A DNA stretch of 64,000 bases, from NCBI GenBank assembly GCA_964229355.1, contig CAXRDE010000016.1:310001-374000 (forward strand), written 5' to 3'. The translations under genes and the position numbers were made by a program. Below are positions 35,581-44,630 of this stretch, piece by piece; the stretch's first letter is position 1; the number at the start of each line of letters is the position of its first letter. Below the pieces are notes generated by a model, which was not told where the DNA came from, ran no database searches, and saw nothing but the letters and a program-made list of their open reading frames with translations. The DNA is from CAXRDE01 sp964229355 (GTDB taxonomy: Bacteria; Cyanobacteriota; Sericytochromatia; UBA7694).

Positions 35581-38500
35581 TTACTTTTCGAGCAGCCAGG
35601 TTTTTCCGAAAAAGCGTCTGAGCTCAGGCAGGGTTGCCCCCAATACCTCGTCATAGGGTTCCATAGACTCGGGTTCTTCAAGGGCTCCGACAATGAGGGA
35701 GCAAACGGAGAGGTCGGCTTCAAGGGCTTGCTCGTGACTGAGCAAACGCTGCTCAATCCAGGCCTGCAGTTTTTCAAAAATAAAGGGGCACAGGGGGCCG
35801 TAAGCGTGTTGCATGCGCTGAATCACTGTAAAAACGGTGATGCGTGCCGCCCCATAATCAGCGTCGCTGCGGCGGTGTTCAATGACCGTATTAATGTATT
35901 GAATCAGCTGCTCGCTGGTGTTCACCAGAGCCTCGGCCACCGTGGCCACCTGGTTCTGGCTATAAGCTGCGGCCACATCTTCGGCCAGATTTTGGGTTTT
36001 GCAGAGCAGCCAGTGATCCAGCGGGCGCAGCTCACCCTGGCTTTCGGTCGAACGCATTAAGTTGAACAGGCCGGTGACTTTGGCGCTGAGCTTGTGCAAG
36101 AGACGACGGGCCTGACGCAGGCGGTCTCCCGAAAAGAGCATGATTTCAGGGGCATGACTTTCTAAGGATAAAGCGTAAGCCAGGCGCACGGTGTCCGCAC
36201 CAAAGCGGCGAATCAGAGCCTGAGGCTCAATGACGTTGCCCAGCCGCTGCCGCATGGGGCGGCGCACCTGGTGAAACAAAAAGCGTTCTTCGTCTAAGTC
36301 AGAGGGCGAAGCTTCTTCTCGCGGCTTGAGAGCGCGCTCAGTGATGTGCAGGGTGCCGTGTACATGCACGTGCTGAAATACGGGTTGACCGGTAATAATC
36401 AGGCTTGCCAATTGCGAAGGAATAATCCAACGTTGCAGCATTTCGGCATCGGTAAATACCTCTGCCACCATGGGCGGTTTTGGGTTTTGCGGCCAGCCAG
36501 CGCCCACCAAAGACCAGATGGCTTGCGTAAACCATGTGGACAGCACCTGATTTTCGACCTCAGGAATGGGGTTGCCCCACCAGTACTGGCGGGAGATACA
36601 CCACAGGTTTTCTTCTTGAAGGGTTTCTAAGGCGCGTTGTTTCCAGAGGGGGTGAGAAAAGGTCAGGGTGTCGTTTTCAATCAGGCGCTTGAGCTCCTGT
36701 TGGGCATCGCTGGCCCGCACAAAAATTTGCTCGTCGTAACGGGGAACCACCCGTGACTCACAGCGTCCACAGAAGGGGGTTTCGAGGGTGCCGGTGTTTT
36801 CAAAGCGCTCTAGCTGCTCGCCCAATTGGGCAATAATCTGTTGGCGGGTGTGCTCTCGGCTTTCGCCTGTCCAGGGTGCACAGGCAATGTTCCCTTTTTT
36901 GTCGAAAATTTGCACCCGCTGATAAATCTGATGGGCACGGGCAATTTTTTCGTGGCGCTTGTGAGAGAGAGGGCAAATAATTTCGACGGGTTCTTCACAC
37001 AGGGGGCTGGCAATAATGCTGAGGGGTTGATCCGCATGCAACGGATGGGCAACCTGTTGGCCCACCAGGTGAGCGAACGGGCCCTCGGGACTGACCCCAA
37101 TCGCCACTGCGCCCAGCAGGAACTCAGGGTACAGCAGTTCAGGGGCAATGGCCGCACCTCCGCTGGTGTGGGTGTGCCAGCGATAAGCCTCTTGAAAACT
37201 GCTGTGCTGGCGCACCACATCAGAAGCCACCCGAATAGAGGCGCAGCGGGGGCAGTGGTGGGCAATGGTATTTAGAGTAAACAGACGTTCGGAGCGCTTA
37301 AAAAAGTCATAGGCTTCTTGAATGGCCCGCTTACCGGTGCCCTCCATGGGTGAAATCCAATGGGCATGATCTACACCAATGCCCAGTTGATCCAACTGCT
37401 GGCGAATGTCTGCATCATGACGGTGATAATGATCCCGGCACAAGGACACAAACTCGGTACGGCCCAACTCTTCTCGCTCATAAGGTTGGCTTTGTTCGAC
37501 GGCCACTTGCAGGGCCAATCCGCCGTGCTCCAAACCTAGCACCCGCTGGGGATTGTGGCCTTCAAGTTGCTCCATGGCACGGGCTTTCATATCCAGCAGG
37601 GTGGCTGAGAGAAAACCGGCTAAATTGGGGCTTGAGGCGGTACTGATCGGGGTGGCAGCCAGGCGATGCCTGGAGCGAGACTGATAACGGCCTTCGCGCT
37701 CCCAGCGCACCCGCAGGGTGGGCTCGTCTAAGGCGGGCACAAAAGCGGGTTCTACACTGGTGCTTTTGGGGGTTGCAGAGGACGGGTTTGTCTGCGGACG
37801 ATAATCCGCCCAGCGGGACTGTACCAGGTGATCAATAATGCGTTGGCCCCGGTGCCCGAGCAGCGGGTGAAGTTCCGCAGCGGCCATATCCGCCAGGTCA
37901 ATGGCAGCCTGGGTGGTGGTGGTATAGCGGTTCCGGGCGTATTTAAAAACCCGTAAGGTATCAGGGAACACGCGCTCTGCGGCCAGACGCACATCGTCGG
38001 GAAGATAACCTTGCCATTCGTCGGCGCAGTTGACAATGCCCATGCGATTGCACACAAAGTCCGGTACAAAACCAATGCCCCGGGCTCTTAGTCTTTCGGC
38101 ATCGGCTTCGGGTTCGCGCAAAATATTGTTGGCGGCGCCGCACACCAGTTTGACTTTGAGTCGCGGAATGGTGTCCACGTTGACCTGAGCCCCAATGGCG
38201 CAGGGGGCAAAAATATCGGCGTCGAGGTCAAAAATGGCGTCCGGTGGGCTCACCAGATGCAAGCGAGGCCGCTCGGCTTTCAGGGCTTCAAGGGCGGCCT
38301 GGTTGATGTCGGTGACATACACTTCTGCCCCCAGATCGTCGAGGTAGCGAATGAGCGGCGAGCCCACGTTGCCTGTGCCCTGAACGGCCACCTTGACACC
38401 CATCAGAGAGGTGTCACCGCTCATGGCCTGCCAGGCGGCCTCCATGGCCTTTAACACACCCCGGGCGGTAAAGGGAGAGGGGTTGCCACTGCCGCCGTGG

Positions 38501-39120
38501 GTGCCGGGAATACAGGTGGTAAAACGGTTCTGACTTTGGATGGCTGCCATGTCAGGGGTGTTGGTGCCCACGTCTTCAGCGGTGTAATACACGCCCCCTA
38601 AACTGGCTACAAAGCGGCCATAGGCTTCAAAATAGGCGGTGCGTTCAGGGCCCTGGGCGAAAGCGCTGGGGTGCTGATACTGTGGGGGTAAGGTCATAAT
38701 GCCCTTGCCGCCGCCCCAGTGTAGTCCAGCGAGGGCATTTTTACGGGTCATGCCCTGGGACAAACGCATGCCATCCGTTAGCACATCGGCCACGCTCTGG
38801 TAAGCGTGAAAACGCAGCCCCCCCTGAGACAGTCCCCGTCGGGTATCGTGCACAAAGGCCCAGAAAATGGCGTCCAGGCCTTCTTCTCGTCCAATGAAAA
38901 TGCCTTCGTGCTCGGCGAAGTCCTGGGAGAGCTCACAGAAGCTTTGCAGGGGTTTGAGCAGGTGCGGGTGAGACAAATGAAACTGGCCTTGTTCATAGAG
39001 AATAAAGGCGTGATACACCTCTGCCTGACGCAGGGCGTCAAGAAATCCGCTCACCGACCATTGCCGAATAAAGCGGGCTTGTTCCTGACGGGTTTGATTG
39101 GCTTGTATCAGTTTTTCCAT
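35581..39120 (-). CDS. Fusion of leucine/valine-dehydrogenase and degenerate valyl-tRNA synthetase
   Basis: A protein of 1179 residues in two parts. Residues 1-440 are a Glu/Leu/Phe/Val dehydrogenase: GGLRF near 100, catalytic-Lys motif GGGKG (Lys139), TAEDVGTNTPDM with Asp183, Rossmann GTGNVG 248-253. It should interconvert branched-chain amino acids and 2-oxo acids with NAD. Residues 465-1179 follow ValRS from end to end: the HIGH region (497-503, now SPNLAGF), EHGG 531-534 for DHAG, the CP1 editing domain (620-800) with CPRC and CGRC Cys pairs, STWFTQAIWS, and the KMSKS loop with GNVIEP. HIGH, KMSKS (955-959, PMRQR) and CP1 catalytic residues are all lost, so no tRNA charging is expected. 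It is probably an amino-acid or tRNA-binding regulatory module. The dehydrogenase looks intact. Confidence 0.9.
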   Translation of the reverse strand: MEKLIQANQTRQEQARFIRQWSVSGFLDALRQAEVYHAFILYEQGQFHLSHPHLLKPLQSFCELSQDFAEHEGIFIGREEGLDAIFWAFVHDTRRGLSQGGLRFHAYQSVADVLTDGMRLSQGMTRKNALAGLHWGGGKGIMTLPPQYQHPSAFAQGPERTAYFEAYGRFVASLGGVYYTAEDVGTNTPDMAAIQSQNRFTTCIPGTHGGSGNPSPFTARGVLKAMEAAWQAMSGDTSLMGVKVAVQGTGNVGSPLIRYLDDLGAEVYVTDINQAALEALKAERPRLHLVSPPDAIFDLDADIFAPCAIGAQVNVDTIPRLKVKLVCGAANNILREPEADAERLRARGIGFVPDFVCNRMGIVNCADEWQGYLPDDVRLAAERVFPDTLRVFKYARNRYTTTTQAAIDLADMAAAELHPLLGHRGQRIIDHLVQSRWADYRPQTNPSSATPKSTSVEPAFVPALDEPTLRVRWEREGRYQSRSRHRLAATPISTASSPNLAGFLSATLLDMKARAMEQLEGHNPQRVLGLEHGGLALQVAVEQSQPYEREELGRTEFVSLCRDHYHRHDADIRQQLDQLGIGVDHAHWISPMEGTGKRAIQEAYDFFKRSERLFTLNTIAHHCPRCASIRVASDVVRQHSSFQEAYRWHTHTSGGAAIAPELLYPEFLLGAVAIGVSPEGPFAHLVGQQVAHPLHADQPLSIIASPLCEEPVEIICPLSHKRHEKIARAHQIYQRVQIFDKKGNIACAPWTGESREHTRQQIIAQLGEQLERFENTGTLETPFCGRCESRVVPRYDEQIFVRASDAQQELKRLIENDTLTFSHPLWKQRALETLQEENLWCISRQYWWGNPIPEVENQVLSTWFTQAIWSLVGAGWPQNPKPPMVAEVFTDAEMLQRWIIPSQLASLIITGQPVFQHVHVHGTLHITERALKPREEASPSDLDEERFLFHQVRRPMRQRLGNVIEPQALIRRFGADTVRLAYALSLESHAPEIMLFSGDRLRQARRLLHKLSAKVTGLFNLMRSTESQGELRPLDHWLLCKTQNLAEDVAAAYSQNQVATVAEALVNTSEQLIQYINTVIEHRRSDADYGAARITVFTVIQRMQHAYGPLCPFIFEKLQAWIEQRLLSHEQALEADLSVCSLIVGALEEPESMEPYDEVLGATLPELRRFFGKTWLLEK

Positions 39121-39181
39121 GGGTCATTGCCTCCGTTGTCCAGAATATACTAGCACGGCATACAGAAGGCGTTAATGACTT

Positions 39182-40210
39182 TTACCAGTTAATGCGCCCC
39201 TGCTTTTGTAAAAATTCCTGAGAAAAATGCTGGGGTTTTCCCATGTAGCCTTCGCGAAAGCGGTGCACGCCAATGCGAAACTGGTGGCGGGCGCCCCCTT
39301 GATCAAAGTAAAAAATGTTGGCCGCGTTGTGTTTAAACTGGGTTTTGCCCTGCATCACTTGATCCAGGACCTGTTCGGCCTGTCCTTTAAAGTTGGCATA
39401 GTGCCGTTGTGAGGTGTCACCGCCTTTCATGACGCGGTTGAAGCCACTGCGTGAGGCAAACTGGTTGCCGTCGTTCACGATATTGCTAATGCTGGTTTTG
39501 CCACCCATACCGGTGATCTCTCGAATCAAGTTATTGGTGAGGGCGCGGTTGAGGACGGTGGTCATGACCTCGCCCATGTCGCCATTGCTGCCCGACTCAA
39601 TGGCGGTTACGGCCACCAGTGCTTTTTGATTCTCGGCGGTATTGAGGCCGTAGCGCTCAATCAGAGCGACCCTGACCTCAGGCTGGCTCAGTAGGGCGTC
39701 AATGGCGTTGCCCAGGGCGGGCAAATTGCGGGCAGAGACGTCTCCCCGTGACACAAAGCGCTTGAGCGACTCCACCTCTTCGCTCACCGCCGGGGCCTTG
39801 CTTTCGAGGGAGCGCAGGGTGTTTTTACCCACCACGCCGTCCACGCCCAAATGGCGATCGCCTTGAAAACGCTCGACGGCACGCTGGGTGGCTGTGTTGT
39901 AATCCCCGGTGACCTGAGTGGGGTAGCCCTTTTCGGTGAGCAAGCGTTGCACCTCTCGTACGGATTCGCCCTGCATCTCGGGCTTAATCAGGGCTTTTCC
40001 TTGTCGGACTTCTGCCAGGGATGGGGCTGATTCGTCGTTGAGGGCCACAATAAGGGGGGCTGTTTTGGCCTGGGCGGTGAGTTGGCTTTGATCTTTAGCC
40101 GGTGAGGGCGCTGCCGGGCTGGGAGCGGCCTGAGCGGTGGCCTGGGGTTTTGGGGTGGGGCGAGACACCGCGGGGGGCGTAGCTGCCTGGCCTGTGGTTT
40201 TACGGATCAT
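39182..40210 (-). CDS. Peptidoglycan-binding and hydrolase-like protein
   Basis: A 342-residue protein without a signal peptide. Residues 1-70 are Pro/Ala/Gln-rich and disordered. Residues 75-135 are a PG_binding_1 domain (REVQRLLTEKGYPTQVTGDY, then TQRAVERFQ and VDGVVGKNTL). Residues 190-342 look like a SleB-type hydrolase (VTAIESGSNGDMGEVMTTVL, QFASRSGF), a cell-wall amidase or transglycosylase fold. The domain must act in the periplasm, yet no Sec signal exists. It sits divergently next to the flagellar operon, so it could open the wall for the rod in place of FlgJ. That link is inference. Confidence 0.8.
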   Translation of the reverse strand: MIRKTTGQAATPPAVSRPTPKPQATAQAAPSPAAPSPAKDQSQLTAQAKTAPLIVALNDESAPSLAEVRQGKALIKPEMQGESVREVQRLLTEKGYPTQVTGDYNTATQRAVERFQGDRHLGVDGVVGKNTLRSLESKAPAVSEEVESLKRFVSRGDVSARNLPALGNAIDALLSQPEVRVALIERYGLNTAENQKALVAVTAIESGSNGDMGEVMTTVLNRALTNNLIREITGMGGKTSISNIVNDGNQFASRSGFNRVMKGGDTSQRHYANFKGQAEQVLDQVMQGKTQFKHNAANIFYFDQGGARHQFRIGVHRFREGYMGKPQHFSQEFLQKQGRINW

Positions 40211-40305
40211 TCAAGGTACCTCGTGAGCATGGTGTTTGCTTTGTTTATCGGGTCGGGTGGGCCTGTGCGACCTTTTTTAACAAAAAAATAATTTAAACTT
40301 ATATT

Positions 40306-40332
40306 TAAGTCTCTGCCTGCTGCTGCCGATAA
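40306..40332 (+). promoter_or_regulatory. Sigma-28 (FliA) promoter of the flagellar operon
   Basis: TAAGTCTC, 11-nt spacer, GCCGATAA. The second half is identical to the sigma-28 -10 consensus, and the spacing equals that of the TAAAGTTT-N11-GCCGATAA model. It lies 33 nt before the chosen fliK start. Confidence 0.7.
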
Positions 40333-40365
40333 TGCATGTAAAGCCCTTCAGAAAGGATGCCTTTG

Positions 40366-41763
40366 ATGCACGCTGCGGCCTTGTTTTTTTCTACAGAACC
40401 CGCTCCTGTAAGCCAGGGTGTCGCTCCCGTTGCGGAGACGATTCCCTTTGCGCAGGTGTTTGCTCAGGCCCAGTCTCATGCTCAGGCTCAGACCCTACCG
40501 CAAGCTGTGCCCGCAGAGGAGTCCGTGGCGCTGTTGGAGTCTGAAACGGCCCCGGCGGAGCTGGAGGTGGCTGCGGAGGCGTTGACGGCGGAAGCGTTGG
40601 CCCTTCTCGAAGGCACCCCGTCTGAGGGACACGCTGAATCCACACCCGCATTTCAAGAGGCAACGCCTGCCATTGATCCGGAAACCGCTGTGTCAGCAGC
40701 GGAGCTGCCTGCCCTTCCCACAGCCCCTGCAGACGCCAAAGACGCCGCCAAACCAGATGCTGCTCAACCCGCCGCGCTCCTTCCTTTTCGTTCGCTGCAG
40801 GAGCTGCAGGCTCTGCTGTTTCGCGAGCAGACCCTGGGAACAGCGTCGGTAAATCCCCCTGAGGCGGTGACGTCTGAAGCACTGACGCCCGAGACGGTAC
40901 CCGTAGACGGCGGGACGGAACCCTCCCTTGCTGAGGTGCCGCTGCAATCCGTTATGCAGGCTGTGTCACAGGCTTTTTCAGCGGTTTTTGCCCAAAACAA
41001 CCGGGAAGTTTCCTGGGGGAGTGGAACCCCTCTGGCGCACGTATCATCCCAGTTGCAGGTGATAGGTGTGGTGTTGGAGCCTGGCCACGGCGACGCTCTG
41101 GAGCTTGCCACCGCTGTTGAATCTGAACAAACGGTGCCTGCGCCTGCAGACCCTGCGCTAAGTAAAACCCATGGGTTGAGCTTAGATCCCTTAGATCAGG
41201 CCATTGATGCAGCCGTTTTCGCACGCTCTAAATTAGGCGCTGACACCACCGTCGCTTCACAGGCAAAGATGCCCTTGCAGACGCCGATGACTTTGCCCCA
41301 GGCGGCTCGTGAGCTCGACAAGCGTTTTCAGGTGTTTCGACAGGTAGAAGAGCGCCTAATTTTACTGCGTCAGCAGCATCAGCGCGAGTTAAGCCTGCAG
41401 TTAGAGCCTGCGCAATTGGGCAAGCTGAAGCTACGCTTGCAGCAAGAAGGCGCTTTGTTTCACTTGCAGATTATTGCTGAAACACCCATGGTGAAAGAAC
41501 TTCTGGATGCACAAATTCAGCAATTGCGTCAGCAATTTACGGCCCAGGGATTTTCGCTGGATCGTGTGGAGGTGGATGTACAAAGTCAAACGGGCGATGG
41601 TTCTCCTTCGCAGGATTCTCAAGGGGCTTATGTGCCAATGGTCATGCCCTTGCCCGCAGCTTCTTTTTCGCTATTTGAGGCGGCAGTGGAGCCCCTGCCC
41701 CATCTTACTTACGGCAGTGCCGTTTCGGGCTTTTATTATCACCAGGTGAATTATCTGGCTTAA
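40366..41763 (+). CDS. fliK: Flagellar hook-length control protein
   Basis: A 465-residue flagellar export substrate and hook-length ruler. The N-terminal 330 residues are disordered and Ala/Glu/Pro/Val-rich, with repeated SE, TP and PAE units. The C-terminal Flg_hook domain (about 345-430) has LSLQLEPAQLGKLKLRLQQE and FHLQIIAETPMVKELLDAQI, the conserved L-x-P-x-x-L-G-x-L pattern. There is no signal peptide, as expected for type III export. The ATG at 40366 is chosen because GAAAGG lies 9 nt before it; the ATG at 40357 is too close. First gene of the flagellar operon, behind a sigma-28 promoter. Confidence 0.9.
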   Translation: MHAAALFFSTEPAPVSQGVAPVAETIPFAQVFAQAQSHAQAQTLPQAVPAEESVALLESETAPAELEVAAEALTAEALALLEGTPSEGHAESTPAFQEATPAIDPETAVSAAELPALPTAPADAKDAAKPDAAQPAALLPFRSLQELQALLFREQTLGTASVNPPEAVTSEALTPETVPVDGGTEPSLAEVPLQSVMQAVSQAFSAVFAQNNREVSWGSGTPLAHVSSQLQVIGVVLEPGHGDALELATAVESEQTVPAPADPALSKTHGLSLDPLDQAIDAAVFARSKLGADTTVASQAKMPLQTPMTLPQAARELDKRFQVFRQVEERLILLRQQHQRELSLQLEPAQLGKLKLRLQQEGALFHLQIIAETPMVKELLDAQIQQLRQQFTAQGFSLDRVEVDVQSQTGDGSPSQDSQGAYVPMVMPLPAASFSLFEAAVEPLPHLTYGSAVSGFYYHQVNYLA

Positions 41764-41778
41764 AGAATTGGAGACGTT

Positions 41779-42216
41779 ATGGAGAGTATTAATGGTGTAG
41801 GCGGGACCTCGTTGACCAGCGCCACCGCTTCACAAACCCTGGGTAAACAGGACTTTTTAAACCTGCTGATGACGCAGCTGCGCAATCAGGATCCCCTGAA
41901 TGTACAGGAAGATCGCGAATTTATTGCGCAATTGGCCCAATTCTCGACCCTGGAGCAAACCACTAATTTGGGTGTTGCCATGGAAAATCTGGCGGGTTTT
42001 CAGCAAATGACCCAGGCCGCCAATCTCATTGATCGGGAAGTGGAAGCCATTATACCCGGATCGAGTGCTGATGAAGCCCCCACCACGGTGCGCGGCGTGG
42101 TCACTGAAACCCGTCTGAATGGCGACGACGTGCAATTGGTGGTGGATGGTACCCTGGTGAATTTTAAACATGTGACCCACATTCGCACCACAGGTGCGGA
42201 AAGCAAAGGAGCTTAA
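41779..42216 (+). CDS. flgD: Flagellar hook assembly protein FlgD (short form)
   Basis: Hook cap protein that helps FlgE polymerise. The conserved N-terminal motif is clear: LGKQDFLNLLMTQLRNQDPL followed by the DREFIAQLAQFSTLEQ pattern. At 145 residues it lacks most of the C-terminal Ig/FLG_D part; it ends in a single compact domain (VRGVVTETRLNGDDVQLVVD), as in the short FlgD of Firmicutes and spirochaetes. GGAG lies 9 nt before the ATG. It follows fliK by 15 nt and precedes flgE by 2 nt. Confidence 0.95.
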   Translation: MESINGVGGTSLTSATASQTLGKQDFLNLLMTQLRNQDPLNVQEDREFIAQLAQFSTLEQTTNLGVAMENLAGFQQMTQAANLIDREVEAIIPGSSADEAPTTVRGVVTETRLNGDDVQLVVDGTLVNFKHVTHIRTTGAESKGA

Positions 42217-42218
42217 GA

Positions 42219-44381
42219 ATGTATCGCGCATTTAATACTGCTGTATCTGGCCTGCAGGCCAACCAAACCCGTATGGAAGTGATTGGAAACAATATTGCCA
42301 ACGTGAACACCACGGCATATAAAGCCAGTCGTGCCACCTTTGAAGAACAGTTTGCTCAAACCCTTTCTAGCGCCCAGGAACCCAACGGTAACCGAGGCGG
42401 TGTAAACCCTCAGCAAATTGGTCTGGGCACCCGTTTAGCGTCCATTGACACCATTCACACGCCAGGAGCCATTCAATTGACCGGTAAAAATACCGACGTG
42501 GCCATTCAGGGTGATGGCTTCTTTGTGGTGCGGGATCAAAATGGCCAGCGTTTATACTCTCGTGATGGCAATTTCTCGGTAGACGGCGAAGGCCGTCTGG
42601 TGGGGAATAACGGCATGATTGTTCAGGGTTACCAGGCCGATGGCCGGGGTGTGGTCAATGCCACGGGGGCCGTTCAAGACCTGCGTATTGAAACCAACCG
42701 CACTTTTCCGCCCCAGTCCACAACGCGCGTTGACATTGCCGGTAATTTATACCGTTCACCGGTTTTAACGGCCAACACGGCCTACGCCCACGCCATTCAA
42801 AATGGTGTGACTTCTGGAGTGCCTGTGAACGGCTACGGTAACGGCGCAGGCTCTTTGCAATTGGGGGCCACCAATAACGATACTTTAGACGCCGGTGAGT
42901 TGACCATTAACAATGTGTCTATTCTGGGGCAAGTGCCCGTGGCCGCTGGCGATACCACCCAGAGCGTGATGCAAAAACTGGCGGATCTGATTAACTTTCA
43001 CCGCGATGAAACCGGTGTGCTGGCGACGGTGCGCACCACCTCTGCTGGCGGGGCACCTGAAGTGGAAATTGCCCTGACCCAATTGCGTCCGGGCACGGAT
43101 CGTCAAATTGTGGTGGGCGGCACCGCCGCCACCAATATTACCCTGAACAGCACGCAAATTTTCAACACGGGTACCACCACCATTCAAAATACCTCCACCA
43201 ATACCACCGGGCAGGCCCAGGCTGGATCTGTGAGCTTGATTTCGGGTGACATTGTGGTGAACGGTATTGATGTGGGCGCCCTGGCGGCCACACCCGCGAG
43301 CAATACCGCCGAGCAGAATGCGCAGGCGATTGTGGGTCTTATTAATGCCAAGACTGACCTTACCGGCGTAACGGCCTTTACCGATGGCAATGGGCGTATT
43401 TCGCTGCGTTCCATGGCCCGCGATATTATTCTCACCGGTCAGACCGTTGCTGCGGGCACCACGCCCGTGTCACCCACACCCGGGGGCGGCATCAATGTAT
43501 CGGGATTGTTTACGGGCATGAACCAGGCCAAAACCGCCACGGTGCTGGCCGGAACCACCACCGATGTCTTTGATGCGCTGGGAGCACAGCACAGTGTGGG
43601 ACTGGAGTTTGTGGCGGACTACGATGTGGTACGGGATGCCTCTGGGATTGTGCAGGGCACCCGTGACAGCGGCATCTGGTCCTGGGCGGCCACCACCGAT
43701 GAACAAGATGTGGCGGTGCTCAGTGTAGATGGCCAGACCGGCAACACCAACGCCGCCTTGCGTTCGGTTTCCTTTAGTGATCGTGGCTTGCTGGAGAACT
43801 TTACCGGCAATTTTACCCTGAACTTTTTAAACTCTGACGCGGTAACCTCCACCTCTATTTTTCAGTTCAATTCCAATTTAAGCCCTAACGTGGCGGCCCC
43901 TCAGCCCCTGACTGTGGATGTGGGAACCGTCAACGATACCGATGGTTTGACGCAGTTTAGTGGTCCCATGACCCTGACGGTGGCGGACCAGGACGGTTAC
44001 TCTGCCGGGGATCTGACCAATTTCACCTTTGCGCCGGATGGCACCATTCGGGGCGTCTTTTCGAACGGCCAAATTCTGTCGCTGGGTCGCCTGGCGGTGG
44101 CCAGTTTTGCCAATGAATCCGGCTTGATTCGGGGGAATTTAAGCACCGGTGGCGGCGGCAATGTCTTTCAGGAAACCGCCAACTCGGGTGAGGCCCGGAT
44201 TGGCTCGGCCCAGGCGGGCGGCAATGGTTCGATTGTGGGCAGTGCTCTGGAGGGATCGAATGTAGATCTTGCGGAACAATTCACGGACATGATTGTGACG
44301 CAGCGGGCCTTTCAGGCCAACTCGCGCACCATTACCACCGCCGATGAGATGCTACAAGAAATTCTGTCACTGAGACGTTAA
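42219..44381 (+). CDS. flgE: Flagellar hook protein
   Basis: Main hook protein of 720 residues, exported by the flagellar type III system. Both terminal helical domains are typical: the N-terminal SGLQANQTRMEVIGNNIANV (rod/hook signature) and the C-terminal LAEQFTDMIVTQRAFQANSR, then the TADEMLQEILSL end. The middle carries several beta domains that make it longer than the 400-500 residue E. coli form. GGAG is 7 nt before the ATG. It lies in the operon between flgD and flbD. Confidence 0.97.
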   Translation: MYRAFNTAVSGLQANQTRMEVIGNNIANVNTTAYKASRATFEEQFAQTLSSAQEPNGNRGGVNPQQIGLGTRLASIDTIHTPGAIQLTGKNTDVAIQGDGFFVVRDQNGQRLYSRDGNFSVDGEGRLVGNNGMIVQGYQADGRGVVNATGAVQDLRIETNRTFPPQSTTRVDIAGNLYRSPVLTANTAYAHAIQNGVTSGVPVNGYGNGAGSLQLGATNNDTLDAGELTINNVSILGQVPVAAGDTTQSVMQKLADLINFHRDETGVLATVRTTSAGGAPEVEIALTQLRPGTDRQIVVGGTAATNITLNSTQIFNTGTTTIQNTSTNTTGQAQAGSVSLISGDIVVNGIDVGALAATPASNTAEQNAQAIVGLINAKTDLTGVTAFTDGNGRISLRSMARDIILTGQTVAAGTTPVSPTPGGGINVSGLFTGMNQAKTATVLAGTTTDVFDALGAQHSVGLEFVADYDVVRDASGIVQGTRDSGIWSWAATTDEQDVAVLSVDGQTGNTNAALRSVSFSDRGLLENFTGNFTLNFLNSDAVTSTSIFQFNSNLSPNVAAPQPLTVDVGTVNDTDGLTQFSGPMTLTVADQDGYSAGDLTNFTFAPDGTIRGVFSNGQILSLGRLAVASFANESGLIRGNLSTGGGGNVFQETANSGEARIGSAQAGGNGSIVGSALEGSNVDLAEQFTDMIVTQRAFQANSRTITTADEMLQEILSLRR

Positions 44382-44383
44382 GG

Positions 44384-44605
44384 GTGATTCCTTTAACCCG
44401 TTTAAACGGTCAGTCTCTCGTGGTGAATGTGGACGTCATCAAGTGCATTGAAAGCACCCCTGACACGGTACTCACCTTGACCACGGGAGACAAACTGCCC
44501 GTTCAAGAAAGTGTTGAAGATGTGATCGAAAAATGCGTGGCCTTTAAAGCCCGTGTTTTTCACGGGGGGCCGCTCATAGCATCTCAAGACAATGTGTTAC
44601 AATGA
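44384..44605 (+). CDS. flbD: FlbD/SwrD family flagellar protein
   Basis: A 73-residue protein matching the FlbD/SwrD family found between flgE and motA in many Gram-positive and spirochaete operons. The start MIPLTRLNGQSLVVNVDVIK and the E-S-T-P-D-T-V-L-T-L-T-T-G motif are typical. SwrD in Bacillus raises flagellar torque. The GTG start is placed here because the preceding stop is 3 nt upstream and the start motif aligns with the family. The C-terminal 20 residues diverge from the family. Confidence 0.9.
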   Translation: MIPLTRLNGQSLVVNVDVIKCIESTPDTVLTLTTGDKLPVQESVEDVIEKCVAFKARVFHGGPLIASQDNVLQ

Positions 44606-44630
44606 CCTGAATTAACGACGGAAACCAGAT

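Noticed and set aside
39121..39181. T-box or amino-acid attenuator upstream of the dehydrogenase-ValRS fusion
   Set aside because: The gap is only 61 nt and shows no T-box bulge sequence or antiterminator pair.
40245..40252. CCCGATAA on the minus strand as a second sigma-28 promoter for the PG-binding hydrolase
   Set aside because: The -10 is one base off, but no TAAA-type -35 element lies at N11 or N15, so it was not annotated.
40391..40882. Reverse frame over fliK
   Set aside because: Pro/Glu-rich mirror of the low-complexity fliK region, no start signals.
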